Positions 27,573-39,426 are shown, counted from the stretch's first letter. The stretch is DNA of 64,000 bases from Pseudomonas quebecensis (GCF_026410085.1 NZ_CP112866.1:682001-746000); one strand, 5' to 3'. Notes: generated by a model not told the origin, from the sequence alone. Numbers and translations are program-made.

Positions 27573-28541
27573 TTAGTGCGTGCGTGCCACCGCAAACTCA
27601 CTCAGCTCAACCAGGGCGTCCCTGTATTCGCTGGCCGGGAGGGCTTCCAGGCATTTGATTGCACGGGCCACGTAGTCACGGGCCAGTTGCGCGGTGTAGT
27701 CCAGCGAGCCCGAGGCCTCGACGGCCGCACGGATGCTTTCCAGGTCTTCGATCCCACCTTTCTGAATCGCCTTGCGCACCAGCGCAGCCTGTTCCGGCGT
27801 GCCTTCGCGCATGGTGTAGATCAGCGGCAGGGTCGGCTTGCCTTCGGCCAGGTCGTCGCCGACGTTCTTGCCCAGGGTTTCGGCGTCGCCACGGTAGTCG
27901 AGCAGGTCGTCCACCAATTGGAATGCCACGCCCAGGTGATCACCGAAGGTGCGTAGGGCTTCGGCCTGTTCGGCGGTCGCGCCACACAGCGCGGCGGCAC
28001 TATGGGTGGAGGCTTCGAAGAGCATCGCGGTTTTGCCGCGAATCACTTCCATATAGGTTTCTTCGGTGGTGCTGGCGTCACGTACCTTGGACAACTGCAG
28101 CACTTCGCCTTCGGCGATGATGCGCGTGGCTTGCGACAGGATCTTCATGACCGGCATCGAGCCCAGCTCGACCATCATTTCGAACGAGCGCGAATACAGG
28201 AAATCACCCACCAGCACACTGGGCGCGTTGCCCCACATGGCATTGGCGGTTTCGCGGCCACGGCGCATGCCGGACATGTCGACCACGTCGTCATGCAGCA
28301 GGGTCGCGGTATGCAGGAATTCAATCGTGGCAGCCAGCAGGCGCAGATCGTCGCCTTCGCGGCCCAGGGCCTTGCCGCACAGCAACACTAATAAAGGACG
28401 CAGGCGTTTGCCACCCGCCGACGTAATGTAGTCGCCAATTTTGGAGACCAGCGGCACTTTAGATGTGAGCTGCTGCTTGATGATGCCGTCGACGGCGCTA
28501 AAATCGTCCGCGACCGCGCGGTAGAAAGCTTGGGGTTGCAT
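27573..28541 (-). CDS. ispB: Octaprenyl diphosphate synthase IspB
   Basis: A 322-residue trans-prenyltransferase building the ubiquinone side chain from FPP and IPP. Both aspartate-rich motifs are clear: [14 protein letters not shown] (about 82-95, first DDxxD) and [12 protein letters not shown] (about 211-222, second). GKRLRPLL at about 49 binds IPP. The chain length in Pseudomonas would be nine isoprene units, so solanesyl is as likely as octaprenyl. It is divergent from rplU, the usual arrangement in gamma-proteobacteria. Confidence 0.95.
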   Translation of the reverse strand: MQPQAFYRAVADDFSAVDGIIKQQLTSKVPLVSKIGDYITSAGGKRLRPLLVLLCGKALGREGDDLRLLAATIEFLHTATLLHDDVVDMSGMRRGRETANAMWGNAPSVLVGDFLYSRSFEMMVELGSMPVMKILSQATRIIAEGEVLQLSKVRDASTTEETYMEVIRGKTAMLFEASTHSAAALCGATAEQAEALRTFGDHLGVAFQLVDDLLDYRGDAETLGKNVGDDLAEGKPTLPLIYTMREGTPEQAALVRKAIQKGGIEDLESIRAAVEASGSLDYTAQLARDYVARAIKCLEALPASEYRDALVELSEFAVARTH

Positions 28542-28780
28542 CAGCGACAGTCGCTCCAGAAGGGTTGCGCGGCATGCTAGGACCCAGGCCCCCGAGTGTC
28601 AAGGCGCGATGGACGGCCACTTGCAACACCTATTTACCTTGCGTACAATCGCGCACCCTGAACTTCCTGGGCAGCACCTGCCTTACGCAATTGCATTCGG
28701 GACGTCCATCCCATGCAGCCATGCCAGCCAATACCTCTTCTTATAAAGCGCTGGGTGAGCAGGATTATCGGAGAAATACC

Positions 28781-29095
28781 ATGTCGTACGCAGTAATTGT
28801 TACTGGTGGCAAGCAATACAAGGTCGCCCCAGGTGAATACCTGAAGATCGAAAAACTGGAAATCGCTACCGGCGAATCCGTTACCTTTGATCGCGTTCTG
28901 TTGGTCGCCAATGGCGATGACGTGAACATTGGCGCTCCAGTTGTTGCTGGCGCTACCGTTGTGGCTGAAGTGATCTCCCAAGGTCGTCACGATAAAGTCC
29001 GCATCATCAAGTTCCGTCGTCGTAAGCACCACATGAAGCGTATGGGCCACCGCCAGTGGTACACCGAGATCAAAATCACCGGTATTCAGGCTTAA
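28781..29095 (+). CDS. rplU: 50S ribosomal protein L21
   Basis: A 104-residue L21 that binds 23S rRNA in the large subunit. [15 protein letters not shown] at the N-terminus and [19 protein letters not shown] at the C-terminus are diagnostic. GGAGAAA precedes the ATG at 28781; the longer open frame upstream is non-coding leader. It is co-transcribed with rpmA, 34 bases downstream. Confidence 0.98.
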   Translation: MSYAVIVTGGKQYKVAPGEYLKIEKLEIATGESVTFDRVLLVANGDDVNIGAPVVAGATVVAEVISQGRHDKVRIIKFRRRKHHMKRMGHRQWYTEIKITGIQA

Positions 29096-29129
29096 TTTCA
29101 GCCTAATTCCTCACTAGGAGAATTGACTC

Positions 29130-29387
29130 ATGGCACACAAAAAAGCTGGTGGTAGTACCCGTAACGGTCGCGACTCAGAAGCCAAACGCCTTGGCGTGAA
29201 GATGTATGGCGGCCAGAAAATCATTCCGGGCAACATCATCGTGCGTCAGCGCGGCACCCAATTCCACGCCGGTTACGGTGTTGGCATGGGTAAAGATCAC
29301 ACCCTCTTCGCGAAAATCGAAGGCGTGATCAAGTTTGAAGTAAAAGGCGCGTTCAACCGCCGTTACGTGAGCGTTGTCGCCGCTTAA
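29130..29387 (+). CDS. rpmA: 50S ribosomal protein L27
   Basis: An 85-residue L27 whose N-terminal tail ([17 protein letters not shown]) reaches the peptidyl-transferase centre. CTAGGAG precedes the ATG. It has no N-terminal extension of the Firmicutes type, so it needs no Prp processing. An intrinsic terminator follows. Confidence 0.98.
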   Translation: MAHKKAGGSTRNGRDSEAKRLGVKMYGGQKIIPGNIIVRQRGTQFHAGYGVGMGKDHTLFAKIEGVIKFEVKGAFNRRYVSVVAA

Positions 29388-29402
29388 TTGCGCGATCGCT
29401 GG

Positions 29403-29431
29403 AAAAGCCCTGTCTTGCGACGGGGCTTTTT
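29403..29431 (+). terminator. Intrinsic terminator after rpmA
   Basis: AAAAGCCC and GGGGCTTTTT stem with a T-tract, 15 bases after the L27 stop. Confidence 0.88.
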
Positions 29432-29551
29432 CGTTTGTGGAATGAGTCTCTTGCAAAGCTGTTTGTGATGGGCAAAAGCAGCGGATTTTGCGGATGTTGC
29501 TTGAGGTCGCTGCGCTCATTTTTGCAAGAGTCTTATGTCTTGGTTTCTTAA

Positions 29552-30805
<1,254 letters not shown>

Positions 30806-30825
30806 TTCGTTGCAGTAAACTTAAG

Positions 30826-30849
30826 CGCCGCTCACTCGAGCGGCGTTTT
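30826..30849 (+). terminator. Intrinsic terminator after obg
   Basis: An eight-base stem (CGCCGCTC/GAGCGGCG) with a four-base loop and four T residues, 20 bases after the stop. Confidence 0.85.
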
Positions 30850-30932
30850 GGTATCTGTAGTCTTTAAAGCAGTCACGAATAACGTTATGGGCGGCGCTGG
30901 GTCGCGCGGCCCTCACTCTAAGGTTGAAGATG

Positions 30933-32051
30933 ATGCGGAGCAAAGTGACAGGTGCGCAGCGCTGGGTCGTAAAGATCGGCAGTGCGTTGCTGACGGCCGA
31001 TGGCAAGGGTCTGGATCGCGCAGCCATGAGCGTCTGGGTCGAGCAAATGGTGGCCTTGCATGAAGCGGGCGTGGAGTTGGTGCTGGTGTCGTCCGGAGCG
31101 GTTGCCGCCGGGATGAGCCGCCTCGGCTGGACCGCGCGACCCAGCGCGATGCACGAGCTGCAGGCCGCGGCCGCCATCGGTCAGATGGGCCTGGTGCAGG
31201 CCTGGGAATCGAGCTTTGCCGAGCATGGTCGCCACACCGCGCAGATCCTGCTGACCCACGACGACCTGTCCGACCGCAAGCGCTACCTCAATGCCCGCAG
31301 CACCTTGCGCGCGCTGGTGGAGCTTAAGGTGATCCCGGTGATCAACGAGAACGACACGGTGGTCACCGACGAAATCCGCTTCGGCGACAACGACACCCTG
31401 GCCGCGCTGGTGGCCAACCTGGTGGAAGCCGACCTGCTGGTGATCCTCACCGACCGTGACGGCATGTTCGACGCCGACCCGCGCAACAACCCCGATGCGC
31501 AGCTCATTTATGAAGCGCGTGCCGACGACCCGGCGCTCGATGCCGTGGCCGGCAGCGTCGGCGGCGCCCTGGGCCGCGGTGGCATGCAGACCAAGCTGCG
31601 TGCCGCGCGCCTGGCCGCCCGTTCCGGCGCGCACACGATCATTGTCGGTGGGCGCCTGGAGCGCGTGCTGGACCGTCTCAAGGCCGGCGAACGCATCGGC
31701 ACGCTGCTGTCGCCGGAGCGCGGCATGCTGGCGGCACGCAAGCAGTGGCTGGCGGGGCATCTGCAAACCCGTGGCACCCTGGTGCTGGACGACGGCGCGG
31801 TTTCGGCGTTGTCCCAAGGCAACAAAAGCCTGCTGCCGGTCGGCGTCAAGTTGGTGCAGGGCAGTTTCCGCCGTGGCGAGATGGTGGTGTGCGTGGCGCC
31901 GGATGGTCGCGAGATCGCCCGTGGTCTGGCCAATTACAGTGCCCTGGAAGCGCAGAAGATCATCGGGCAGCCGTCCGACGCGATTGTCGGTCTATTGGGT
32001 TACATGGCGGAACCGGAACTGGTGCACCGCGATAACCTGATCCTGGTTTAA
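30933..32051 (+). CDS. proB: Glutamate 5-kinase ProB
   Basis: A 372-residue kinase making gamma-glutamyl phosphate, the first step of proline synthesis. The amino-acid kinase domain is at about 8-260 ([26 protein letters not shown]), and a C-terminal PUA domain follows (about 275-365). Two ATGs are adjacent: the upstream one at 30930 has slightly better spacing to AAGG, while 30933 gives the length I remember for Pseudomonas ProB. Confidence 0.95.
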   Translation: MRSKVTGAQRWVVKIGSALLTADGKGLDRAAMSVWVEQMVALHEAGVELVLVSSGAVAAGMSRLGWTARPSAMHELQAAAAIGQMGLVQAWESSFAEHGRHTAQILLTHDDLSDRKRYLNARSTLRALVELKVIPVINENDTVVTDEIRFGDNDTLAALVANLVEADLLVILTDRDGMFDADPRNNPDAQLIYEARADDPALDAVAGSVGGALGRGGMQTKLRAARLAARSGAHTIIVGGRLERVLDRLKAGERIGTLLSPERGMLAARKQWLAGHLQTRGTLVLDDGAVSALSQGNKSLLPVGVKLVQGSFRRGEMVVCVAPDGREIARGLANYSALEAQKIIGQPSDAIVGLLGYMAEPELVHRDNLILV

Positions 32052-32066
32052 CCAAAGGAATACACA

Positions 32067-32531
32067 ATGCGCGTACTGAAAGGATTGCTCGGCCTGCTGA
32101 TGGCCATGCCCCTGCTGGCCTCGGCCGAAGAGGTCGGCCAAGTGTCGACGGTGTTCAAGTTCGTCGGCCCCAACGATCGAATCGTGGTCGAAGCGTTCGA
32201 TGACCCCAAGGTCGACGGTGTGACCTGCTACCTCTCGCGCGCCAAGACCGGCGGCGTGAAGGGCGGGCTGGGCCTGGCCGAAGACCGCGCCGAAGCCTCT
32301 ATCGCCTGCCGCCAGGTAGGGCCGATTCGCTTCAAGGGCGAACTCAAGGACGGCGACGAAGTCTTCAAGGAACGCACCTCGCTGGTGTTCAAAACCATGC
32401 AGGTGGTGCGCTTCCTCGACAAGAAGCGCAATACCCTGGTGTACCTGGTCTACAGCGACCGCCTGATCGAAGGCAGCCCGCAGAACGCGGTGACGGCCAT
32501 TCCGATTTTGCCGTGGCCGACCGCTCAGTAA
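32067..32531 (+). CDS. creA: CreA family periplasmic protein
   Basis: A 154-residue exported protein: a signal peptide (about 1-20, ending LLASA) precedes a CreA domain with [17 protein letters not shown] and the conserved [14 protein letters not shown]. CreA lies with creBCD in E. coli, but its function is unknown. AAAGGA lies seven bases before the ATG. It follows proB after 15 bases and may be co-transcribed with it. Confidence 0.9.
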   Translation: MRVLKGLLGLLMAMPLLASAEEVGQVSTVFKFVGPNDRIVVEAFDDPKVDGVTCYLSRAKTGGVKGGLGLAEDRAEASIACRQVGPIRFKGELKDGDEVFKERTSLVFKTMQVVRFLDKKRNTLVYLVYSDRLIEGSPQNAVTAIPILPWPTAQ

Positions 32532-32632
32532 CCGGCGGGCGAGTTTTGTCATCGGCGTCTATGATTCCAAGCTTGCGGTCTGTAATCTCGAAACGCCGCA
32601 ATGCAAAGAATATGGGATATCTGGAGTTCGTC

Positions 32633-33115
32633 ATGAGTGTTTTCCACGACCTGAAACTCAAAGCTCTGGACGGGCAAGAGCTGCCGCTGGCGCGTTTCAA
32701 GGGGCAAGTTGTGCTGGTGGTCAACGTCGCATCCAAGTGCGGTTTAACCCCGCAATACGCGGCGTTGGAAAACCTTTATCAGCAATACAAGGCCAAGGGG
32801 TTCACCGTGCTCGGCCTGCCTTGCAACCAGTTTGCGGGCCAGGAGCCGGGCACCGAACGGGAAATCCAGGACTTCTGCAGCCTGAACTATGGGGTGACTT
32901 TCCCACTGGCCAGCAAGATTGAAGCCAATGGCCCGGAGCGTCACCAGCTGTACCGTATCCTCGCGGGGGAGGGCGCTGAGTTTCCGGGCGATATCACCTG
33001 GAACTTCGAGAAATTCCTGTTGGGCAAGGATGGTCGCGTGCTTGCGCGCTTCTCGCCGCGCACGGCACCGGATGATCCCACCGTCGTTCAGGCCATCGAA
33101 AAAGCCTTGGCCTGA
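32633..33115 (+). CDS. Glutathione peroxidase family protein
   Basis: A 160-residue peroxidase of the BtuE/GPx type that reduces peroxides, usually with thioredoxin in bacteria. The catalytic cysteine is C36 (NVASKCGLTPQ), with the LGLPCNQFAGQEPG segment (about 65-78) and WNFEKFLLG near 124. Cys is present instead of selenocysteine. The ATG giving MSVFHDLKL was chosen; the open frame extends upstream without an RBS. Confidence 0.92.
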   Translation: MSVFHDLKLKALDGQELPLARFKGQVVLVVNVASKCGLTPQYAALENLYQQYKAKGFTVLGLPCNQFAGQEPGTEREIQDFCSLNYGVTFPLASKIEANGPERHQLYRILAGEGAEFPGDITWNFEKFLLGKDGRVLARFSPRTAPDDPTVVQAIEKALA

Positions 33116-33122
33116 TTCCCTG

Positions 33123-33152
33123 ACCTGCAGGCGCCAATGCGCTCCTGCAGGT
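33123..33152. repeat. REP-like palindrome after the peroxidase gene
   Basis: ACCTGCAGG...CCTGCAGGT, about ten-base arms around GCGCCAATGCGC. It may end the peroxidase transcript. Confidence 0.65.
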
Positions 33153-33257
33153 GTCCGTCATTTCTAAGCTTTAATCACCCAGATCAATAGTGCTACTCAG
33201 CGCGCAACGCCGCCCATATTATCCACGTCATAATTCAGACCTTCGTGGAGTGCTCCC

Positions 33258-34361
33258 ATGCCTGCCCAAGCCTTGTTCAAACCTTTCCAGCTCGGTGCAC
33301 TGCAACTGTCGACCCGCGTGGTCATGGCGCCAATGACCCGTTCGTTCTCGCCCGGTGGCGTGCCCAATGCCAAGGTCGTCGAGTACTACCGTCGACGCGC
33401 GGCCGCCGGTGTGGGCCTGATCATCACCGAGGGCACAGTGGTCGGGCATCAAGCGTCCAATGGCTACCCCAACGTCCCACACTTCTACGGCGAAGCCGCC
33501 CTGGCCGGCTGGAAGACCGTGGTCGATGCAGTGCACGCCGAGGGCGGCAAGATCGTTCCGCAGTTATGGCATGTGGGCAGCGTGCGTCGCCTTGGCACCG
33601 AACCTGACGCCAGCGTGCCGGCCTACGGGCCGATGGAAAAACTTAAGGATGGCAATGTGGTTGTCCACGGCATGACCGTCCAGGACATCAAGGAGGTGAT
33701 CGGTGCCTTCGCCCAAGCGGCCAAAGATGCCCAGCGCATCGGCATGGACGGCGTGGAAATCCACGGTGCCCACGGCTATTTAGTGGACCAGTTCTTCTGG
33801 GACGGCAGCAACCAGCGCACCGACGAATACGGCGGCAGCTTGGCCAACCGCTCGCGTTTTGCCATCGAACTGATCCAGGCCACCCGCGCAGCCGTCGGCC
33901 CGGACTTTCCGATCATCTTCCGGTTTTCGCAATGGAAGCAGCAGGACTACACCGCGCGGCTGGTGCACACCCCTGAAGCATTGGGTGAATTTATCAAGCC
34001 TTTGTCGGACGCGGGTGTGGATATTTTCCACTGCTCCACTCGGCGTTTCTGGGAGCCGGAGTTTGAAGGTTCAGATCTCAACCTGGCCGGCTGGACCCGT
34101 CAGCTCACCGGTAAACCGACTATCACCGTAGGCAGCGTCGGCCTGGATGGCGAGTTCCTGCAGTTTATGGTCAATACCGATAAGGTCGCTCAACCTGCAA
34201 GCCTGGAAAAATTGCTGGAGCGTCTGAATAACGATGAATTCGACTTGGTCGCCGTGGGTCGCGCACTGTTGGTGGATCCGGACTGGGCGTCGAAAGTGCG
34301 TGAAGGGCGCGAAGGCGACATCCTGCCGTTCAGTCGTGAGGCGTTGACGACACTGGTGTAG
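33258..34361 (+). CDS. Old Yellow Enzyme family NADH:flavin oxidoreductase
   Basis: A 367-residue FMN-dependent TIM-barrel oxidoreductase that reduces activated C=C bonds. The N-terminus (LFKPFQLGALQLSTRVVMAPMTRS) is characteristic, as is the ALVxPDWxxKVREG end. The His/Asn pair of OYEs appears as EIHGAHGYLVDQF (about 170-182). GTGGAG precedes the ATG. The physiological substrate cannot be read from the sequence. Confidence 0.9.
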   Translation: MPAQALFKPFQLGALQLSTRVVMAPMTRSFSPGGVPNAKVVEYYRRRAAAGVGLIITEGTVVGHQASNGYPNVPHFYGEAALAGWKTVVDAVHAEGGKIVPQLWHVGSVRRLGTEPDASVPAYGPMEKLKDGNVVVHGMTVQDIKEVIGAFAQAAKDAQRIGMDGVEIHGAHGYLVDQFFWDGSNQRTDEYGGSLANRSRFAIELIQATRAAVGPDFPIIFRFSQWKQQDYTARLVHTPEALGEFIKPLSDAGVDIFHCSTRRFWEPEFEGSDLNLAGWTRQLTGKPTITVGSVGLDGEFLQFMVNTDKVAQPASLEKLLERLNNDEFDLVAVGRALLVDPDWASKVREGREGDILPFSREALTTLV

Positions 34362-34410
34362 GGACTCAACAGAGCTGCGCTTGAGGATCACGTCAGTGGC
34401 AGTCTTAAAC

Positions 34411-34440
34411 GGGGGGGCGGGTATTGAATATCCGCCCCCC
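34411..34440. terminator. GC-rich hairpin between the OYE gene and the repeat-protein gene
   Basis: GGGGGGCGG...CCGCCCCCC with a nearly complementary centre (one mismatch). It lies between two convergent genes and could end both. The poly-C/G arms lack a T-tract. Confidence 0.5.
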
Positions 34441-34498
34441 GCTTCTCGTCAGGCCGACTGGCCTTGCGGCCTAAGGTCTTGTGTTAAGCCTTTATTGG

Positions 34499-35125
34499 TT
34501 AAGCCCAATAAGTGTCGTCGGGTTGGTTGGAATACGCCCTTTGATAGTAAGGCGTGTGGTCATGCAGTGAAGGTCTGTCAGCTTGCCGCAAGTGATAGCC
34601 ACCGTCGTAGGGTGGGCGTTGTCCGCCGTTATGCTCAGGTTGCCAGGTGTTTTCAGGGCGCACGGCATAGGGGCGATAGCCGCCGTTGTGGGGTGGGCGT
34701 TGCCCGCCGTTGTGCTCTGGTTGCCAGGTGTTTTCAGGGCGTACGGCATAGGGGCGATAGCCACCGTTGTGAGGTGGGCGTTGCCCGCCGTTGTGCTCGG
34801 GCTGCCAGGTGTTTTCAGGGCGCACGGCATAGGGACGATAGCCGCCGTTGTGGGGTGGACGTTGCCCGCCGTTGTGCTCAGGCTGCCAAGTGTTTTCAGG
34901 GCGCACGGTGTAGGGGCGATAGCCACCGTTGTGGGGCGGGCGTTGCCTGTCGTCATGCGCAGTTTGCCAAGCATTGGCGGGGCGTTGCGGTTGCGGGCGG
35001 TTCCAGCCATGGCTTGCGCCGTGGGAAGGGTTCGAGCCGTTCGGGGACGGGCGTATCTGCAACTCCCCTTGAGTGTGGGAGGGCTGAGGATGCAGCGTGA
35101 ATGACCCATTTATCAGTGTCGACAT
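34499..35125 (-). CDS. Protein with four 27-residue tandem repeats
   Basis: A 208-residue low-complexity protein rich in Pro, Gly, Asn, His, Arg and Tyr. Residues 61-168 are four near-identical 27-residue units starting QRPPHNGGYRPY and ending NTWQPEHNGG; a half unit precedes (47-60) and a partial one follows (169-177). There is no signal peptide or transmembrane segment, and no family is recognised. The ATG follows a weak AGAGAG. The unit resembles Pro/Gly-rich elastic or adhesive repeats only in composition. The opposite strand also stays open in long frames, a side effect of the repeat, but repeat conservation at protein level favours the minus strand. Confidence 0.6.
   Translation of the reverse strand: MSTLINGSFTLHPQPSHTQGELQIRPSPNGSNPSHGASHGWNRPQPQRPANAWQTAHDDRQRPPHNGGYRPYTVRPENTWQPEHNGGQRPPHNGGYRPYAVRPENTWQPEHNGGQRPPHNGGYRPYAVRPENTWQPEHNGGQRPPHNGGYRPYAVRPENTWQPEHNGGQRPPYDGGYHLRQADRPSLHDHTPYYQRAYSNQPDDTYWA
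34594..34945 (-). repeat. 81-bp tandem repeat array inside the repeat-protein gene
   Basis: The motif GATAGCCRCCG recurs at 34594, 34675, 34756, 34837 and 34918, an exact period of 81 bases (27 codons). Four full units occupy 34622-34945. Copies differ by only a few substitutions, so the array probably expands and contracts between strains. Confidence 0.93.
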
Positions 35126-35363
35126 AGCGCTCTCTATCAATGTCCAGTATCGATGGCCTGCCTGGTTCGAGCGTGTTCCGCTGGGAAACACCATCGGATG
35201 GCAGGTGTCATCTAGGTGGCGCTGATTCGCACACCGTTCCAGAAATATCCTGTTGTGGTGCGCCGATTCGTGCGGCCTCAAGGCGAGATTCCCCGTGCAG
35301 AGGCCAGAACCCAGGCGCAGCAGAGGCAGGAGGGCGAACGGGCTTACGTCATTTGCGGAGCGT

Positions 35364-36542
35364 TCAACGAACGTAGGGCAGCGTTGGCACCGTCAAATGC
35401 TCCCCGCACACATCGCGTAACTGGTTCTCGAATTGCTCGATGATCGCCGGCCAGCCTTGGCGGCTGGCATGCTGGCGTGCATTCAGACGCGCCCTGCGCA
35501 AGTGTTCGCTTTCTTCAAGCAGCCAGTTGGCCGCGTCGCAAAAGGCATCTTCATCCCCTGGCATCGCCAATGCGCCGCTGTAACCGTGGCGAATGTGCTG
35601 GGTTGCGGCCGCCTGGTCGTATGCCACTACGCCCAAGCCAGAGGCCATGGCCTCCAGCACCACATTGCCGAAGGTTTCGGTCAGGCTGGGAAACAGGAAC
35701 AGGTCGCCGCACGCGTAATGCTGTGCCAGGCTTTCTCCGCGCTGGCTGCCGCAAAAGATCGCGTCGGGAAGATCGCGCTCCAACTGGGCCCGTTGCGGGC
35801 CATCGCCGACGATGATCAATTTCAGTCGGCGCTGTGGATAAGTTGCGCGCAATGACTCAAAACAGCGCTTGAGCAGGCCCAGGTTTTTTTCCTGGGCCAA
35901 CCGACCGACGTGCAGCACCGCCACGTCATCATTGGCCAGCCCCCAGCTTTCCCGCAGGGCATTGTCGCGCTTGGCAGGGTGGAACAGCTGGCTGTCGACC
36001 CCGCGCGACAACATGCCCAGGCGTTCGAAATGCCGGCGCTCCAGCTCCAGGCGTTGGCTGGCACTGGGCACCAGCGTCAAGTCAGAGCGGTTATGAAACC
36101 AGCGCAGGTAGTGCGTGACCATCCGGCTCAACAGGCTCAGACCGTACTGGTTCGAGTACTGCTGGAAATTGGTGTGGAAGCCGCTCACCACACTGATCCC
36201 CAGGCGCCGCGCGGCCCGCAGCGCCGACAGCCCCAGCGGGCCTTCCGTGGCGATGTACAGCACATCAGGGCGTTGGCGCGTCCAGCGTCGCAGCAACTTG
36301 TGCATCGACGACTGACCCCACTGCAAACCCGGATAGCCGGGCAGAGGCCAGCCGCGGCACAGCAGCAATTGGTCGTCGCTGGGACGGCTCTGATCAACGC
36401 CCTGTCGCGGACGCACCAGTTCGATTAGATGGCCGCGGGCGCGCAAGCCATCACACAGGCGGCCAAGGGTATTGGCCACCCCGTTGATCTCTGGCGGGAA
36501 GGTTTCGGTAATCAGGGTGATGTGAAGCGAAGCTGTCGTCAT
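35364..36542 (-). CDS. Glycosyltransferase family 4 protein
   Basis: A 392-residue GT-B glycosyltransferase. The N-terminal acceptor domain begins ITLITETFPPEINGVANTL, and the C-terminal donor domain has GDGPQRAQLER and the E-x7-E motif ETFGNVVLE (about 300-308). Relatives transfer mannose or glucose to lipids or polysaccharides; a dimannosyl-lipid-type role is possible. It lies 54 bases after cysZ on the same strand. The ATG at 36542 is chosen over a longer start. Confidence 0.88.
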   Translation of the reverse strand: MTTASLHITLITETFPPEINGVANTLGRLCDGLRARGHLIELVRPRQGVDQSRPSDDQLLLCRGWPLPGYPGLQWGQSSMHKLLRRWTRQRPDVLYIATEGPLGLSALRAARRLGISVVSGFHTNFQQYSNQYGLSLLSRMVTHYLRWFHNRSDLTLVPSASQRLELERRHFERLGMLSRGVDSQLFHPAKRDNALRESWGLANDDVAVLHVGRLAQEKNLGLLKRCFESLRATYPQRRLKLIIVGDGPQRAQLERDLPDAIFCGSQRGESLAQHYACGDLFLFPSLTETFGNVVLEAMASGLGVVAYDQAAATQHIRHGYSGALAMPGDEDAFCDAANWLLEESEHLRRARLNARQHASRQGWPAIIEQFENQLRDVCGEHLTVPTLPYVR

Positions 36543-36596
36543 GACCCCCAGTCTCGCTGTGGGCCATGTCGTCAATGTGTCATCGGTATGATGGAT

Positions 36597-37364
36597 TTAT
36601 GACCGGGTCACTTTTGCTTGGCGCACCATCGTTTCGGCGCCTTGTTCACGCACCCAGAATAACGTGGCGCCGGCCACCGCCGCCGGCATCATCAGCAAAT
36701 TGACCACCGGCACCAGCAGCACCAGGTAGACGACGCCGCCGAAGCTCAAGCTCTGCCAGCGCTTCTGACGCAGCCAGGCGAGCATTTCGTTCCAGCCCAG
36801 TTTGTGGTTGTCCGCCGGGTAGTCGATGTACTGGATCGCCATCATCCACACGCCGAACAACAGCCACAGCGGCGCGGCAATCAAGTTGACCACCGGGATA
36901 AACGACAGAATAAACAGGCCGATGGCGCGTGGCAGAAAGTAGCCCAGCTTGCGCATTTCACGGGCCAGGGTGCGGGGGATCATGGCGACCAGCTCGCTCC
37001 AGCTGAACGGCGGGAAGTCATCGGTGCCACGCACCACCACTTCGACCTTTTCCGCCAGGAAACCATTGAACGGCGCTGCGATGATGTTGGCGAGCAGGGT
37101 GAAGGTGAAAAACACCATCAGCACAACCAGCACCATAAACAGCGGCCACAGCAGGTAATTAAGAAAACTCAGCCAGCCGGGCAGGGTCGGCATCAACTGG
37201 TCGACCCACAGGCTGAACTGATGGCCGGCAAAATAAATCAGCCCGACGAACAGCACGAGGTTGATCGCCAGCGGCAGCAGCACAAACAGCCGCAGGCCGG
37301 GGCTCAGCACCAGTTTGAGGCCTTCTCGCAGGTATTGCGGGCCGGAAAGAGCAGGGGCGGGCAT
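36597..37364 (-). CDS. cysZ: Sulfate transporter CysZ
   Basis: A 255-residue inner-membrane protein of the CysZ/EI24 family with several long hydrophobic segments and the [21 protein letters not shown] start. In E. coli CysZ brings in sulfate for cysteine synthesis. The ATG giving [10 protein letters not shown] was chosen over one 18 residues upstream. It is divergent from trxB, also the order in other Pseudomonas genomes. Confidence 0.9.
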   Translation of the reverse strand: MPAPALSGPQYLREGLKLVLSPGLRLFVLLPLAINLVLFVGLIYFAGHQFSLWVDQLMPTLPGWLSFLNYLLWPLFMVLVVLMVFFTFTLLANIIAAPFNGFLAEKVEVVVRGTDDFPPFSWSELVAMIPRTLAREMRKLGYFLPRAIGLFILSFIPVVNLIAAPLWLLFGVWMMAIQYIDYPADNHKLGWNEMLAWLRQKRWQSLSFGGVVYLVLLVPVVNLLMMPAAVAGATLFWVREQGAETMVRQAKVTRS

Positions 37365-37567
37365 GAGGTACTCCGAGCAGAATGACGAACGCGCCGACCT
37401 TACCGGCTTTGTCGGCATGGCGAAAGCACGGTCAGTGTGACGACATCATAGGTAACAAAGGCGTCGATCAAGGGTGTCGACTGCATAGAGACCGCCTATG
37501 AGCTGGATTGTTATTGCGTATTTCCTTAATCTTGCCCCCCTCTATACGCTGCACCCATTATTTTTCA

Positions 37568-37614
37568 GGATCCGCGAGTTCAAGCCTTCCCCAAGTGCTT
37601 CGCGGTCCTTTTTT
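37568..37614 (+). ncRNA. Candidate small RNA or leader ending in an intrinsic terminator
   Basis: GGATCCGCGA and TCGCGGTCC pair (one bulge) and are followed by seven T residues, forming a rho-independent terminator 44 bases upstream of the trxB start. No gene ends here on the plus strand, so something begins within the 200 bases before it. A small RNA or a trxB attenuator are the two options. The exact 5' end is not visible. Only the terminator is solid. Confidence 0.45.
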
Positions 37615-37648
37615 ATTCCAGCCGTCTTGTTGTCCGGGCGGTCGATAG

Positions 37649-38620
<972 letters not shown>

Positions 38621-38634
38621 ACCGTTGAAATAAG

Positions 38635-38661
38635 AAAACCGGCTGCGAGGCCGGTTTTTTT
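38635..38661 (+). terminator. Intrinsic terminator after trxB
   Basis: AACCGGC and GCCGGTT stem with seven T residues and a preceding A-run, 15 bases after the stop. Confidence 0.92.
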
Positions 38662-38777
38662 ATGGGTGCCATTTAGAGGTGGGAGAGACTTGCCCAATGG
38701 CAGTGGTTCGGTCAATGCATCGGTGACTGACATACCGCTATCGGGGGCAAGCTAACTCATTTTCACCTGCAACTGAC

Positions 38778-39119
38778 TCAGGATTTGCGGGTCAGGGGTT
38801 GTGCGGCAAATTTCACGCCTGCCAACCCATGGGTAATCAACGCGCGAATATTGGCATGGTCACTGCCCTCAGGCGTCGCCAGCACCGAGCGGTAGTGCTC
38901 CCCAAACGCCAGCAGCGCTTGCTGGTCGCTCAAGCCTTCCAGCAATGCCAAACCCAAGGTTTTGCACGAGCCTTCGTTCTGCCCGGCAGCATTTTCTACC
39001 TCGCCATTGGTGAAGGCCTGCGGCTGGTAATCGTAACCGGCCGCGATGAACGCCAGGGTATCGGCAAAAACGTGCTCGCCGCTGTTCAAGCTGGCGCGCA
39101 GGGTATTGAGATCAGTCAT
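38778..39119 (-). CDS. HopJ-family protein
   Basis: A 113-residue protein of the HopJ type III effector family (TLRASLNSGEHVFADTLAFIAAGYDYQPQAFTNG). Despite the name, chromosomal copies are widespread in free-living bacteria without any secretion context, and the role is unknown. Its start overlaps the 3' end of the upstream DUF1244 gene by eight bases, implying translational coupling. The ATG at 39119 gives the family length. Confidence 0.88.
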   Translation of the reverse strand: MTDLNTLRASLNSGEHVFADTLAFIAAGYDYQPQAFTNGEVENAAGQNEGSCKTLGLALLEGLSDQQALLAFGEHYRSVLATPEGSDHANIRALITHGLAGVKFAAQPLTRKS

Positions 39120-39408
39120 GGGAGTTTCCTTTGGCGAACGCCGCCTGTTGTTCGGCGCTGGCTTCTTTCTGGTATTGAGCTTTCCACTCGGCGTACGGCA
39201 TGCCGTACACCACTTCACGGGCGTCATCGAGGCTCAGCTCGATCTGGCGCTCATCGGCCTCGGCCTTGTACCACTTGGACAGGCAGTTGCGGCAGAAGCC
39301 GGCGAGGTTCATCAGGTCGATATTCTGCACATCCTTGCGGCTGTCCAGGTGCGCTACCAAGCGGCGGAAGGCGGCGGCTTCGAGTTCGAGGCGTTGTTGA
39401 TCGTTCAT
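39112..39408 (-). CDS. DUF1244 family protein
   Basis: A 98-residue protein of DUF1244. The conserved segment is LDSRKDVQNIDLMNLAGFCRNCLSKWY, with a paired-cysteine FCRNC, then EVVYGMPYAEWK. The function is unknown. It is coupled to the HopJ gene by overlapping frames. A degenerate repeat region lies upstream toward folX. Confidence 0.9.
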   Translation of the reverse strand: MNDQQRLELEAAAFRRLVAHLDSRKDVQNIDLMNLAGFCRNCLSKWYKAEADERQIELSLDDAREVVYGMPYAEWKAQYQKEASAEQQAAFAKGNSHD

Positions 39409-39426
39409 AGGGGGCTCTTCGAGGCA

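Noticed and set aside
34381..35104. Long plus-strand frames over the tandem repeat (173 and 239 codons)
   Set aside because: They are produced by the 81-base period, which keeps all frames open when divisible by three. They lack an RBS, and the minus frame has the better start and more compact repeat unit.
38660..38770. REP-like sequence after trxB
   Set aside because: Only scattered fragments (GTGGGAGAGACTTGCCC, GGGGGCAAGC) without pairing arms; too degenerate to list as an element.
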